Part shown: positions 1-10,915 of the stretch, piece after piece
How the letters are laid out: every line of letters begins with the position of its first letter
Position numbering within the stretch: the first letter of the stretch is position 1
NCBI RefSeq assembly: GCF_014284275.1
Contig: NZ_JACOFU010000005.1
Coordinates: forward strand, 186,001 to 250,000
Direction: 5' to 3'
Length of the DNA stretch: 64,000 bases
Source: Affinundibacterium amnicola
GTDB taxonomy: Bacteria; Pseudomonadota; Gammaproteobacteria; Burkholderiales; Burkholderiaceae_D
Program-made: the position numbers and the translations under genes
The notes under the pieces: generated by a model
What the model was told of the DNA's origin: nothing
What the model saw: only the letters and a program-made list of their open reading frames with translations
Databases searched by the model: none

Positions 1-105
1 TTGATTTTTTCCTGCTTTCGTGAATGAAGCTTGATATCCTTGTTGCTTATTTGATGTGCTTTTTTATTGTGTTATTAATGTATTTTCGCTACGAATTGGA
101 GTGGT

Positions 106-867
106 GTGGCTGATTATTTTATATTGGGAATTGCCGCTTTTCTTGCTGGATTTGTTGATGCAGTAGTGGGCGGTGGTGGCTTGATTCAATTGCCCGCACT
201 ATTTTCGGTTTTCCCAACATCGGCTCCGGCCAGTTTGCTTGGTACCAGTAAATTCGCTGGTGTGTGGGGAACCTCAGTAGCTGCGATGAATTATGTAAAG
301 GCGGTGCGCTTGCCTTGGACCATCATCGTCCCGGCTGGTGTCGTTGCGTTTATGTTTTCTTTTGCTGGTGCGATTACTGTTACGCATATCCCACCAACAT
401 ATTTACGTAAGACACTGCCGTTTATTTTAGTAGCAATAGCGCTTTACACTTTTTGGAAAAAGGATTTGGGCGCGCAATCCAAGGCTTTTTATTCTGGGCG
501 TAAGGAGTTGCTGTTAGCGTTATTGGTTGGCGGCATCATTGGTTTTTATGATGGCTTCTTTGGCCCAGGTACCGGCAGTTTTTTCATTTTTATTTTTGTG
601 CGCGTATTTGGGTACGACTTTTTGCAGGCATCAGCCTCTGCTAAAGTATTGAACGTTGCCTGTAATGCTGCTGCTTTGCTGTGGTTCGGCTTTAGTGGTC
701 ACGTAATGTGGCTTTTAGGAATAGGCATGGCTGTTTGCGGCGTAGTTGGTTCAATTGCAGGAAGTCGCATGGCTATTAAATATGGAAGTGAATTTGTTCG
801 AAGTTTATTCCTATTGGTAGTGAGCTTGTTGGTGATGAAGACTTCTTATGATGCTTTTTTAAAGTGA
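106..867 (+). CDS. TSUP (TauE/SafE) family membrane permease
   Basis: A 253-residue, highly hydrophobic protein with about eight predicted membrane segments and the glycine-rich N-terminal loop (VVGGGGLIQLP, near residue 20) typical of the TauE/SafE/TSUP family. A second related glycine-rich loop (YDGFFGPGTGSF, near residue 148) marks the family's internal duplication. TSUP proteins move sulfite, sulfoacetate or other organic anions across the inner membrane; the substrate here cannot be told from sequence. The GTG start at 106 is preceded by GGAG at 98-101. The gene is followed 4 bp later by a parS site, so it lies at the left edge of the ParB-binding region. Family assignment is strong, function only general. 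Confidence 0.85.
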   Translation: MADYFILGIAAFLAGFVDAVVGGGGLIQLPALFSVFPTSAPASLLGTSKFAGVWGTSVAAMNYVKAVRLPWTIIVPAGVVAFMFSFAGAITVTHIPPTYLRKTLPFILVAIALYTFWKKDLGAQSKAFYSGRKELLLALLVGGIIGFYDGFFGPGTGSFFIFIFVRVFGYDFLQASASAKVLNVACNAAALLWFGFSGHVMWLLGIGMAVCGVVGSIAGSRMAIKYGSEFVRSLFLLVVSLLVMKTSYDAFLK

Positions 868-870
868 ATT

Positions 871-886
871 TGTTTCACGTGAAACG
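871..886. promoter_or_regulatory. parS site 1 (ParB binding)
   Basis: TGTTTCACGTGAAACG matches the universal chromosomal parS 16-mer at 15 of 16 positions. It lies between the TSUP gene and the next ORF, about 4.3 kb upstream of parB. Confidence 0.93.
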
Positions 887-892
887 TTTGAG

Positions 893-1561
893 ATGGAATA
901 TTTGGAGAATATTTTGGGCGAGTTGAAGAGTAAAGTATTTCGTCGCACGAATTTAGGTGATGCAGAAATTCGCAATCGCAATCTTGAGCTCAGTCGGCCT
1001 GAACAGCTTGTCTTGCTGGCTGTTGATCGTGATTTAAGTTATGTCGATTTGCAACTTGTTTTTGAGGGTGACGGTGCGATTGATCTTGATTCAATTGCGG
1101 CAGCTTTAATTGGAAAAGATCTTCTTGTCGCGATACCCGGAGAAGTCGCCGTTGAGCGGGGAGTGAAAATGCGAAGCGATGACGATGCTCAGGTTGGGGG
1201 TCTTAATTCCGATGAGTTCTTTTCATCATCCTTAGATCCTTTGCATAGTGGTTCAGGTTTGGTAGTAGATACCCGAGCGAATTTCATGCGTTCAGTGAAG
1301 CAGCGAAAGAAGGAGGCTGAGAGTGTTTATGATATCGATATCCCACTTTCATTAGAGTTGGACACTAAGCTTAGAATAAAGAAAGAGAAGCGTAGTAGTA
1401 AATTGGTGCAGGTGTTTCCAGAGCCAGAGAAGCCAAAAAAACGTAGGCGTTCTAAGCGGGCCAAACCCGTTCCGGTAAGTAAGTGGCCGATGCGTATTTA
1501 TATTGCTTTGACCGCTGTAGGTCTTATTTTGGTGCTGCTCGCTTTGTTTGGCGGAAATTGA
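893..1561 (+). CDS. Unknown protein with C-terminal membrane anchor
   Basis: A 222-residue protein with no family I recognise. The first 100 residues are acidic and probably globular. The middle (about 140-195) is strongly basic, with Lys/Arg runs such as KPKKRRRSKRAK. The last 20 residues (about 200-219) form a single hydrophobic helix ending GGN, so it looks tail-anchored with the basic stretch on the cytoplasmic face. ATG at 893 follows parS site 1 by 6 bp and the ORF ends 3 bp before parS site 2, so the gene is enclosed by ParB sites. A basic, membrane-anchored protein in this place could link nucleoid and membrane, but that is speculation. Confidence 0.7.
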   Translation: MEYLENILGELKSKVFRRTNLGDAEIRNRNLELSRPEQLVLLAVDRDLSYVDLQLVFEGDGAIDLDSIAAALIGKDLLVAIPGEVAVERGVKMRSDDDAQVGGLNSDEFFSSSLDPLHSGSGLVVDTRANFMRSVKQRKKEAESVYDIDIPLSLELDTKLRIKKEKRSSKLVQVFPEPEKPKKRRRSKRAKPVPVSKWPMRIYIALTAVGLILVLLALFGGN

Positions 1562-1564
1562 GAT

Positions 1565-1580
1565 TGTTTCACGTGAAACG
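1565..1580. promoter_or_regulatory. parS site 2 (ParB binding)
   Basis: TGTTTCACGTGAAACG, identical to site 1 and 15 of 16 to consensus, in the gap upstream of mnmG. Confidence 0.93.
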
Positions 1581-1624
1581 TTTTGTGGGCTTTTTCATTC
1601 TTTCTGGGTTGATTTAAGTATTTG

Positions 1625-1655
1625 CGAGGCAAAAAGCAACTATAATCGTGCCTCG
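1625..1655 (+). promoter_or_regulatory. Probable mnmG promoter -10 inside an inverted repeat
   Basis: A perfect TATAAT lies at 1641-1646, about 60 bp before the mnmG start; the -35 is poor. The -10 is enclosed by a 7-bp inverted repeat, CGAGGCA (1625-1631) and TGCCTCG (1649-1655), which could be an operator or a transcript hairpin. Function is inferred from position only. Confidence 0.5.
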
Positions 1656-1705
1656 TATAAGTTTTACCGTGTCGTCACCAAGCAATTCCTCCTTGAGCTA
1701 TCCAC

Positions 1706-3664
1706 ATGTTTTATCCAAATGAATTCGATGTCATCGTCGTTGGCGGCGGTCATGCCGGTACAGAAGCCGCTTTGGCTTCCGCACGCATGGGCCAAAAAAC
1801 GCTATTGTTGACCCATAATATTGAGACCCTAGGGCAGATGTCTTGCAATCCATCGATAGGTGGAATTGGCAAAGGACATCTAGTGAAAGAGGTCGATGCC
1901 ATGGGTGGTGCGATGGCGATTGCGACCGATGAGGCAGGCATACAATTCCGCATTTTGAATTCATCTAAAGGCCCTGCAGTACGGGCAACCCGCGCCCAAG
2001 CTGACCGGATTTTGTATAAGCAAGCGATCCGTAGTCGTCTTGAGAATCAAGAAAATCTGTGGATTTTCCAGCAAGCCGTGGATGATTTGATGGTGGAGGG
2101 TGATAGAGTCGTCGGTGCTGTGACGCAAGTTGGACTGAAATTTAAGGCGCGTGCTGTGGTGTTAACAGCCGGCACTTTCCTCGATGGGAAGATCCATGTT
2201 GGCCTAAATAGTTATTCAGCTGGCCGTGCCGGTGATCCACCTGCGATCTCTTTGTCTAGTCGCTTGAAAGAATTAGCCTTGCCGCAAGGCCGTTTGAAGA
2301 CAGGAACGCCACCACGGATTGATGGTCGCAGCATCGATTTTTCCCAAATGGAAGAGCAGCCGGGCGATCTGGATCCTATTCCTGTGTTCTCGGTCATGGG
2401 CAATGTCGCCATGCACCCACGTCAAATGCCATGCTGGATTACGCATACGAATGCAAAAACGCATGACATTATCCGTGCGGGTTTAGACCGTAGCCCGATG
2501 TACACGGGGGTGATTGAAGGTGTTGGCCCACGTTATTGCCCATCGATAGAAGATAAGATTCATCGCTTTTCAGGCAAGGATTCACATCAGATTTTCCTTG
2601 AGCCAGAAGGTTTGACCACGAATGAATTTTATCCAAATGGCATCTCCACCAGCCTGCCATTTGATGTGCAATTAGAGTTAGTACGCTCTATGCGTGGTAT
2701 GGAAAATGCCTATATTTTGCGTCCCGGCTATGCAATTGAATACGATTATTTTGATCCGCGCGGTTTGAAAACCTCGTTGGAAACCCGCTCTATCCAAGGT
2801 TTGTTCTTCGCTGGCCAGATCAATGGCACCACAGGATATGAAGAAGCCGCAGCGCAAGGTATGCTGGCAGGTCTGAATGCGGCCTTGCAAACACAGGGCA
2901 AAGAAGCCTGGGTTCCGCGTCGTGACGAAGCCTATCTGGGCGTGTTGGTCGATGATTTGGTCACCAAAGGCGTGCAAGAACCCTACCGCATGTTCACCAG
3001 CCGTGCCGAATTCCGTCTGAGTTTGCGCGAAGATAATGCCGATATGCGCCTGACAGAAATTGGTCGTCAACTCGGTTGTGTCAGCGATAAGCAATGGCAA
3101 ATGTTCGAAGAAAAGAGTGAAGCTGTTTCACGTGAAATGGAAAGATTGAAATCAACCTGGGTCAATCCACGCATAGTTGAAGATGCCGAAGCAGAACGCG
3201 TCGTGGGTAAAGCGTTAGAGCGTGAGTATTCTCTAGCTGATTTATTACGTCGTCCGCAGGTTACGTATGATCACTTGATGACGCTTAAAGGTAAAGAGGG
3301 GCAATCCTTAGGTGGTGAAGTCGTCACCGATCCGGCAGTCAAAGAACAGATAGAAATTCAAATCAAGTATTCAGGCTATATCGGACGTCAGGCTAAAGAG
3401 GTGGAACGTCAGGCGCATTACGAGAATTTGAAAATGCCAGACGACTTTGATTATCTGGAAGTAAATGGCCTCTCAATCGAAGTGAAGCAAAAACTGAATG
3501 CACAAAAACCAGAAACTTTAGGGCAGTGTGGCCGTATCTCTGGTGTGACGCCAGCGGCTTTGTCGCTGTTGCTGGTGCATTTAAAAAAACGTGGCTTTAA
3601 AGGTTTTGCCAATGCAGCACCTGCCAATGATGAAGAACTGAATGTCAAAGTGGTAGGTGAATAA
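1706..3664 (+). CDS. mnmG: tRNA uridine 5-carboxymethylaminomethyl modification enzyme MnmG (GidA)
   Basis: A 652-residue protein of normal MnmG length. The N-terminus has the FAD dinucleotide-binding motif [10 protein letters not shown] (about residues 13-22), followed by family signatures [24 protein letters not shown] (about 47-66) and [13 protein letters not shown] (about 196-208). With MnmE it installs the cmnm5 group on U34 of tRNAs reading NNA/NNG codons. The ATG at 1706 gives the family's usual [15 protein letters not shown] start. It is followed without a gap by rsmG, the conserved gidA-gidB pair. A parS-like site lies inside its coding sequence at 3124-3139, within codons for AVSREM. 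Confidence 0.97.
   Translation: MFYPNEFDVIVVGGGHAGTEAALASARMGQKTLLLTHNIETLGQMSCNPSIGGIGKGHLVKEVDAMGGAMAIATDEAGIQFRILNSSKGPAVRATRAQADRILYKQAIRSRLENQENLWIFQQAVDDLMVEGDRVVGAVTQVGLKFKARAVVLTAGTFLDGKIHVGLNSYSAGRAGDPPAISLSSRLKELALPQGRLKTGTPPRIDGRSIDFSQMEEQPGDLDPIPVFSVMGNVAMHPRQMPCWITHTNAKTHDIIRAGLDRSPMYTGVIEGVGPRYCPSIEDKIHRFSGKDSHQIFLEPEGLTTNEFYPNGISTSLPFDVQLELVRSMRGMENAYILRPGYAIEYDYFDPRGLKTSLETRSIQGLFFAGQINGTTGYEEAAAQGMLAGLNAALQTQGKEAWVPRRDEAYLGVLVDDLVTKGVQEPYRMFTSRAEFRLSLREDNADMRLTEIGRQLGCVSDKQWQMFEEKSEAVSREMERLKSTWVNPRIVEDAEAERVVGKALEREYSLADLLRRPQVTYDHLMTLKGKEGQSLGGEVVTDPAVKEQIEIQIKYSGYIGRQAKEVERQAHYENLKMPDDFDYLEVNGLSIEVKQKLNAQKPETLGQCGRISGVTPAALSLLLVHLKKRGFKGFANAAPANDEELNVKVVGE
3124..3139. promoter_or_regulatory. 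parS-like site 3 inside mnmG
   Basis: TGTTTCACGTGAAATG, 14 of 16 to the parS consensus, with the central GTTTCACGTGAAA core intact. It is embedded in the mnmG reading frame. Confidence 0.8.
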
Positions 3665-3667
3665 GTG

Positions 3668-4324
3668 ATGAGTCGTTTTGATAAAGAAGCTCTGGGAAAT
3701 GAGCTGAGAGATGGTATTGCCTCCTTAGGTCTGCCTTTAAATGAAGATCAGGTAGAAAAGATGCTGTCCTACCTGGCTTTATTGATCAAATGGAATTCAG
3801 TCTACAACCTGACTTCCATCCGTGATCCGCACGATATGGTTAAACAGCATCTGCTCGATTCTTTGTCGGCAGTACATGCTTTTACCCAAGCGAAGAATAT
3901 TCTCGATGTCGGTTCTGGCGGTGGTTTACCGGGTATCGTTTTGGCGATCGTTTTTCCGACGGCTTCGGTCACGATGATCGATATCGTGAATAAGAAGACC
4001 GCGTTCCTGACGCAAGTCAAAGCTGAGCTCAAACTCAAAAATGTCACCGTGCATACCGGGCGCGTCGAGCTTTTGAAAGCCGAGCACAAATTCGACGTGA
4101 TTACGTCCCGCGCATTTTCCGAGCTGAATAATTTCATCAATTGGTCGCATCATCTCTTGACCGAGGATGGTCGCTTTTTAGCGATGAAGGGTGTTTCGCC
4201 AACCCAAGAAATTGAACGTCTGCCCGAAGGTTGGGAAGTCGAAAGTATTGAACCTTTGCAAGTGCCAGGTCTGGATGTAGAAAGACATCTGGTGCATGTG
4301 AAGAAGCTTGCTTCAGCAAATTAA
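3668..4324 (+). CDS. rsmG: 16S rRNA (guanine(527)-N7)-methyltransferase RsmG (GidB)
   Basis: A 218-residue class I SAM methyltransferase. The SAM motif ILDVGSGGGLPGIVLA lies near residues 79-94, after the family signature KWNSVYNLTSIRDPHDMVKQHLLDS. RsmG makes m7G527 in 16S rRNA. A GTG at 3665 directly abuts the mnmG stop and an ATG follows at 3668; I prefer the ATG. The tight junction implies co-transcription with mnmG. A degenerate parS site overlaps the end of the gene, with parA after it. Confidence 0.95.
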   Translation: MSRFDKEALGNELRDGIASLGLPLNEDQVEKMLSYLALLIKWNSVYNLTSIRDPHDMVKQHLLDSLSAVHAFTQAKNILDVGSGGGLPGIVLAIVFPTASVTMIDIVNKKTAFLTQVKAELKLKNVTVHTGRVELLKAEHKFDVITSRAFSELNNFINWSHHLLTEDGRFLAMKGVSPTQEIERLPEGWEVESIEPLQVPGLDVERHLVHVKKLASAN

Positions 4325-4339
4325 GTTACACGTGAAACA
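4324..4339. promoter_or_regulatory. parS-like site 4 between rsmG and parA
   Basis: AGTTACACGTGAAACA, 14 of 16 to parS consensus; the right half-site is perfect and the left has one internal mismatch. It overlaps the end of rsmG just before parA, a common position for an autoregulatory ParB site. Confidence 0.8.
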
Positions 4340-4386
4340 GCAGTTCCGGGATTTTCTTTTAACCGCAATTATTCTAAAAAGTGTCT

Positions 4387-5166
4387 ATGGCTAAAATTTT
4401 TTGCGTTGCCAATCAAAAAGGTGGTGTAGGAAAAACCACTACAACGGTCAATCTAGCTGCGGGTTTGGCGAAGCTTGACCAGCGGGTTTTGCTGGTGGAT
4501 TTAGATCCCCAAGGTAACGCTACCATGGGTGCTGGCGTCAATAAGGCGAAAATAGAGTTATCTGTTTATCAAGTGTTGCTGGGGCTGTCCGATGTGAAAT
4601 CCGCCGTGGTGAGATCAGAATCTGGTAAATTTGACATCCTTCCTGCGAACCGCGAACTCGCCGGTGCCGAAGTTGAAATGGTCGAGTTGGAAAACCGAGA
4701 CAAGCGTCTACGCTCAGCCTTAGACCAAGTAGGCGCTGACTACGACTTCATTTTGATCGATTGCCCACCTGCTTTATCGATGCTGACTCTGAATGGTTTA
4801 TGCGCGGCGAATGGCGTGATTATTCCTATGCAATGTGAATACTATGCTTTGGAAGGTTTGTCGGATTTGGCGAATACGATTAAGAAGGTGTCCGCCAATT
4901 TAAACCCTGATCTGAAAATTGTCGGTCTGCTGCGTGTGATGTTTGATCCACGCATGACTTTGTCGCAGCAAGTTTCGGATCAGTTGGAACAGCATTTTGG
5001 CGATAAAGTCTTTAAGACAGTGATCCCACGTAATGTACGTTTGGCCGAAGCGCCATCCTACGGCATCCCTGGCGTGGTGTTTGATCCATCATCCAAAGGC
5101 GCGCAAGCCTATATTGCCTTTGGCGCAGAGATGGTGGAAAGAATTAAAGCTTTAGATAAAAAATAA
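4387..5166 (+). CDS. parA: Chromosome partitioning ATPase ParA (Soj)
   Basis: A 259-residue deviant Walker-type ATPase. The N-terminus MAKIFCVANQKGGVGKTTT holds the Walker A' motif with the signature lysine, LLVDLDPQGN is switch I, and ILIDCPPAL is the Walker B region near residues 120-130. ParA binds DNA non-specifically as an ATP dimer and moves ParB-parS complexes. An in-frame GTG lies at 4381, but ATG 4387 matches the usual ParA start. It is followed 22 bp later by parB, and four parS sites lie upstream, so this is the complete chromosomal Par system. Confidence 0.96.
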   Translation: MAKIFCVANQKGGVGKTTTTVNLAAGLAKLDQRVLLVDLDPQGNATMGAGVNKAKIELSVYQVLLGLSDVKSAVVRSESGKFDILPANRELAGAEVEMVELENRDKRLRSALDQVGADYDFILIDCPPALSMLTLNGLCAANGVIIPMQCEYYALEGLSDLANTIKKVSANLNPDLKIVGLLRVMFDPRMTLSQQVSDQLEQHFGDKVFKTVIPRNVRLAEAPSYGIPGVVFDPSSKGAQAYIAFGAEMVERIKALDKK

Positions 5167-5188
5167 GAAGTAAACATTTAAGATAATT

Positions 5189-6082
5189 ATGGCAACTAAA
5201 AAACAAAAAGGCTTGGGGCGTGGCTTAGACGCTTTATTAGATGGTGCTGGTGATTTTGCAGAAGCGGTACCGACCGTGGTTGGCGCTCCAACCAGTTTGC
5301 CGGTCACGCAAATGCAAGCAGGTAAATACCAGCCGCGTACTCGGATGGACGAGGGCGCATTGGCAGAACTGGCCGCGTCGATCAAAGCTCAAGGCTTAAT
5401 GCAGCCTATCTTGGTGCGTCCTATCGGTCAGGCGAATGGTGTGACCAAGTACGAGATCATTGCTGGTGAGCGTCGCTTCCGTGCCTCGCAGATGGCAGGT
5501 CTAACCGAAGTCGCGGTGTTGGTGAAAGATGTTGATGATCAAGCCGCCGCCGCGATGGCCTTGATCGAAAACATTCAACGCGAAGATCTCAATCCTTTGG
5601 AAGAAGCGCAGGGCATACATCGTTTGATTTCCGATTTCACCTTCACGCACGAACAAGCCGCCAATGCAGTAGGGCGTTCGCGTAGTGCGGTATCAAATCT
5701 GTTGCGTCTGTTAAATTTGGCGCGCCCGGTACAAACCATGCTGATGGCGGGCGATATTGATATGGGCCATGCTCGCGCCTTATTGGCCGTCGATGCGGCA
5801 ACCCAGATTCAGTTGGCGAATCAAGTCGTAGCAAAACGCATGTCGGTACGTGATACAGAAAAGCTGGTTACTAAGACGACGACAGAATTAGCGACACCCG
5901 CCAAACAAAAAGACAAAGCAGAAAAATCACGTGATATTACGCGTTTAGAAGAAGAGTTATCAGATTTGCTAGCAACCCAAGTGACTTTGAAGATGGGCAG
6001 CAAAGGTCGCGGTCAGATGTTGATTGATTTTGAGGATCTGGATTCTTTGGATGGCGTGATCTTGAAAATTCGCGGTCATTAA
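5189..6082 (+). CDS. parB: Chromosome partitioning protein ParB (Spo0J)
   Basis: A 297-residue ParB/Spo0J. It starts with the usual basic KGLGRGLDALL segment. The N-terminal CTPase domain shows QPRTRMDEGALAELAASI and the GERRFRAS box (about residues 94-101). The central helix-turn-helix region is near THEQAANAVGRSRSAVSNLLRLL. A C-terminal dimerisation domain closes the protein. It loads at the GTTTCACGTGAAAC sites seen upstream and spreads as a CTP clamp. It is the last gene of the par group; base composition changes abruptly to AT-rich directly after its stop. Confidence 0.96.
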   Translation: MATKKQKGLGRGLDALLDGAGDFAEAVPTVVGAPTSLPVTQMQAGKYQPRTRMDEGALAELAASIKAQGLMQPILVRPIGQANGVTKYEIIAGERRFRASQMAGLTEVAVLVKDVDDQAAAAMALIENIQREDLNPLEEAQGIHRLISDFTFTHEQAANAVGRSRSAVSNLLRLLNLARPVQTMLMAGDIDMGHARALLAVDAATQIQLANQVVAKRMSVRDTEKLVTKTTTELATPAKQKDKAEKSRDITRLEEELSDLLATQVTLKMGSKGRGQMLIDFEDLDSLDGVILKIRGH

Positions 6083-6204
6083 TTTAAATAATAAAACTAT
6101 TGGAAGTTACGTAAAATACATTGATACTGTCATTTAATGACTAGATTATATTGGCACGTGTAAATCAATAAGTTATGACGTTAGTATTAAAAAGAAAGAA
6201 ATTT

Positions 6205-8529
6205 ATGGGAAACGAAAGAAAAACAGAAAAAATTGTTACCGATACTTTACGGAGGTTAGGATATGAAGATAATAATCAAATTATTATCGAACCCCAACGG
6301 TCAGATAATCCTCGCATAAATAAATTATTAAAAAATGCTTCAAAGTCGGGGAATGGTGCTGGATTTCCTGAATTTATTATTTCATTCAAAGACAATTCGG
6401 AGCTTTTAATTGTTATTGAATGCAAAGCTAATCAAATGAAGCATGAAAGCAAAAAGCGAGATAAATATAATGATTATGCCGTTGATGGAGTTTTACTATA
6501 TTCCAGTTATTTAGCAAAAGATTTTGATGTCATAGCTATCGCCGTAAGTGGTGAATTAAAGAAAGATTTGAGGATTTCAAACTTTCTTCATTTAAAGGGG
6601 GAATTAGAAGCAAAGACATTAAAAGCGGATTCAATATTGTCTTTGAATGAATATATAAGTGAATACAAACATGATGCTAAAAAAGCCTCTTTAGAGTATC
6701 TAAATCTTTTAGGCTACTCCAAAGAATTAAATGCAAGTCTTCATAAAGCAAAGATACAAGAAGACAAAAGAAGTCTGTTGATAAGTGGTATTTTAATCGC
6801 ACTTAATGATGATTCATTTTTGTCATCATTTAAGAAGCAAAAGACGGCAGCGAGTTTATCGAAGTCATTGGTTGATACTGTGGCAACAGAGCTGGAATAT
6901 GCGAGTGTTCAAGATAGTAAAATTCAAATGATACGTGCAAGTTTTGATTTTATAAAAACACACAAAACTTTATCGACAGACAAAGAATTTCTAGTTAACT
7001 TAATTGACGAAATTAATAAAAAAGTTAATTCATTTATTAAAACTTATAAATATTACGATGTTATTGGTGAGTTTTATATAGAGTTTTTACGGTATGCAAA
7101 TAATGACAAAGGGCTCGGAATTGTTTTAACCCCAAAACACATAACTGACTTTTTTGTAGAGTTGGCAGGAATTGATAAATCAAGCATTGTCTATGATAAC
7201 TGCTGCGGTACTGGCGGATTTTTGATCGCAGCTATGCAGAAAATGATGTCTTTGGCCAAAACTGAGAAAGAACGATCAGATATTAAAGAAAAAAGAATTG
7301 CAGGCACTGAATATCAAGCTAGTATTTTTTCATTGGTCTGCTCAAACATGATGTTACATGGCGATGGGAAAACAAACATATTTAACAGTGATTGTTTCGA
7401 CCCTAATGTAATAAGTCAGGTTAAAAAATTAACGCCAAATGTTGGTTTTCTAAATCCTCCATTTGCTATGAAAAAAGATGATATTGAAGAATTGGAGTTT
7501 GTGCTTAATAATCTTGAGTGTTTAGAAAAAAATGCAATTTGTATCGCATTAATACCGCTAAATTCTGTATGCGCACAAAGTGGCAAGGGATTGTTGCTAA
7601 AAGAAAAAATAATGTCTTTGCATACCGTTGTTTCAGTTGGTACGTTACCAGCAAAACTATTTTACAACTCGAAAGTTAGCACTATTACTTGTGCAATTAT
7701 TATTGAAGCTCACAAGCCACATCCAAAGGAATTTAAAACCAGTTTTTATAATTGGAAGGAAGACAACTTTATTGAATTAAAACATAAAGGAAGAATAGAT
7801 GGTGGTAATTGGGAAAATATTAGAAATCAATGGGTAACTGATTTTATTAACAAAACAGAAAATAAAAACGCTGTAAAAAAGAAAATTATCCCTAGTGATG
7901 AGTGGTGTTTTGAGGCGCATATACATATTGACTACTCTGTTGTGACAGAAGAACTCTTTTTTAACGAAGTAAAAAAATACATCGCATATGGGCTTATCAA
8001 CGGGCTAACTATTAAAGACATTCTGTCGAAAAAGATGGTTATTCATGAAGTTGACAATAAGAAAATTGTGCCTCTTCACGAGTTATTTCATATAAGTACT
8101 GGTAATAAATTAGATTTAAATAAACTAGATGAGGCCGAAAACGGAATTTCGTTTGTAAATAGATCTTCTAGTAATTGCGGGATAACAGCAAAAGTTAATC
8201 AAGTCAATAAAATTAAACCATATAGAAAAGGAGCAATTTCGGTTGCTTTGGGCGGTTCTATATTATCTTCCTTTGTTCAATGGCAGGATTTCTACACTGG
8301 GCAAAATGTGTCTGTACTTACAAGTAAGCAAGACATGTCTTTATTTGAAAAAATATATTATTGTCTATGTATTAAGGCTAATGAAGTTAAGTACATAACA
8401 TTTGGAAGAGAAGCAAATAAGACTTATAAAGATATATTAGTGCCATCATTGGATAGCGTTCCCGAATACGTAAAGCAAATGACGATAGAAAAAGCACTTG
8501 TAAAAACACTCGAAAAGTTTAGTGCTTGA
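6205..8529 (+). CDS. Type IIG-like restriction-modification fusion (nuclease, N6-adenine methylase, specificity region)
   Basis: A 774-residue single polypeptide. Residues about 50-80 resemble a PD-(D/E)xK / HsdR-N nuclease core: PEF, then IVIECKAN with the E-x-K pair. The middle is an HsdM-like N6-adenine methylase: motif I DNCCGTGGFL (D331) and motif IV NPPF (417-420). The last 200 residues probably contain the target-recognition region. No separate hsdR, hsdS or second methylase is nearby, so it would act alone, as Type IIG enzymes do. The gene is markedly AT-rich with AAA/ATT-type codons unlike parB and atp. ATG 6205 is preferred; an upstream ATG at 6175 adds ten basic residues. The 92 bp before it show no clear boundary repeat. 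Confidence 0.8.
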   Translation: MGNERKTEKIVTDTLRRLGYEDNNQIIIEPQRSDNPRINKLLKNASKSGNGAGFPEFIISFKDNSELLIVIECKANQMKHESKKRDKYNDYAVDGVLLYSSYLAKDFDVIAIAVSGELKKDLRISNFLHLKGELEAKTLKADSILSLNEYISEYKHDAKKASLEYLNLLGYSKELNASLHKAKIQEDKRSLLISGILIALNDDSFLSSFKKQKTAASLSKSLVDTVATELEYASVQDSKIQMIRASFDFIKTHKTLSTDKEFLVNLIDEINKKVNSFIKTYKYYDVIGEFYIEFLRYANNDKGLGIVLTPKHITDFFVELAGIDKSSIVYDNCCGTGGFLIAAMQKMMSLAKTEKERSDIKEKRIAGTEYQASIFSLVCSNMMLHGDGKTNIFNSDCFDPNVISQVKKLTPNVGFLNPPFAMKKDDIEELEFVLNNLECLEKNAICIALIPLNSVCAQSGKGLLLKEKIMSLHTVVSVGTLPAKLFYNSKVSTITCAIIIEAHKPHPKEFKTSFYNWKEDNFIELKHKGRIDGGNWENIRNQWVTDFINKTENKNAVKKKIIPSDEWCFEAHIHIDYSVVTEELFFNEVKKYIAYGLINGLTIKDILSKKMVIHEVDNKKIVPLHELFHISTGNKLDLNKLDEAENGISFVNRSSSNCGITAKVNQVNKIKPYRKGAISVALGGSILSSFVQWQDFYTGQNVSVLTSKQDMSLFEKIYYCLCIKANEVKYITFGREANKTYKDILVPSLDSVPEYVKQMTIEKALVKTLEKFSA

Positions 8530-8629
8530 AGTACCAAGTCAATTTCTTCCTTAAAAACAAGAGTGAACTTAGCGTTTTATGTAATGCAGCAGTTAACCGA
8601 ATCAATTTCTGTTGCGTTGCATCAAACGT

Positions 8630-8658
8630 TTGACCTTGCTTATACATGCACGTATAAT
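8630..8658 (+). promoter_or_regulatory. Probable atp operon promoter
   Basis: TTGACC (8630-8635), a 17-bp spacer and a perfect TATAAT (8653-8658) give a strong sigma-70-type promoter 170 bp before atpI. It is the best promoter in the gap between the restriction gene and the atp operon. Confidence 0.75.
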
Positions 8659-8826
8659 TCCGTGGCTTTGGAAAATCTGCCTTAACGCGCACCAAAATCG
8701 CACTGAGGCGGCACTAAAATAGATCAAACACAGCACCAATACAGCGCAAGTTCAACCTATAAAAATAAGAAATTTGGTTCGTGCGTTGGTGATAAATGAA
8801 CACTTGTTGTAAAACTGGGGAGTGGC

Positions 8827-9992
<1,166 letters not shown>

Positions 9993-10039
9993 TTATTAGA
10001 AATGAGTAATCGGTATTAAGTAGTTCAGCAGGATTCAGT

Positions 10040-10364
<325 letters not shown>

Positions 10365-10442
10365 TTTAATTTCCTTTTTCTACCGCGGTGCTGGTCATTC
10401 GATCAGCGCTAGCGGAACGATAATTCACACAAGGAAACGACG

Positions 10443-10913
10443 ATGAATCTTAATCAAACCATGTGGTACCAAGCAGGGGTGTTTTTCATCCTGGCTTTGT
10501 TTACCATGAAATTCGTGTGGCCACCATTGATTGGTGCCATCGATGCACGTATGAAAAAAATCGCAGACGGTTTAGCCGCTGCGGATCAAGGGCAAGCTGC
10601 CATGAAAGAAGCTGAGAAAAAGATTCAGCTCGAATTGGCTGGTGCTCGTGAAGAAGGCTTGAAACATGTTGCTAGCGCTGAGAAGCGTGGTCAATTGATC
10701 GTTGAAGAAGCTAAGAATGCTGCTAATGCAGAAGCTGCGCGTATTATCGCTGCCGCTCAAGCTGAAGCCGCAAATCAAGTCACAAAAGCACGCGAAGAAT
10801 TGCGCGACCAGATTGCTACATTGGCAGTCAAAGGCGCAGAGCAAATTCTGAAACGTGAGGTTAACGCTTCTGCGCATGCAGATTTGTTGAACCAATTGAA
10901 GACTGAGCTGTAA
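10443..10913 (+). CDS. atpF: F0F1 ATP synthase subunit b
   Basis: A 156-residue peripheral-stalk subunit. An N-terminal membrane helix ([22 protein letters not shown]) is followed by a long charged, alanine-rich coiled coil from about residue 35 to the end. Length equals the E. coli b subunit. ATG 10443 is preceded by AAGGAAAC, and atpH starts 2 bp after its stop. Confidence 0.95.
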   Translation: MNLNQTMWYQAGVFFILALFTMKFVWPPLIGAIDARMKKIADGLAAADQGQAAMKEAEKKIQLELAGAREEGLKHVASAEKRGQLIVEEAKNAANAEAARIIAAAQAEAANQVTKAREELRDQIATLAVKGAEQILKREVNASAHADLLNQLKTEL

Positions 10914-10915
10914 TC

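Noticed and set aside
5924..5937. Further parS site in parB
   Set aside because: Only the 8-bp core TCACGTGA is present; outer positions do not match.
6175..8529. Complete Type I restriction system
   Set aside because: No separate HsdR helicase or HsdS gene within reach; one fused protein only.
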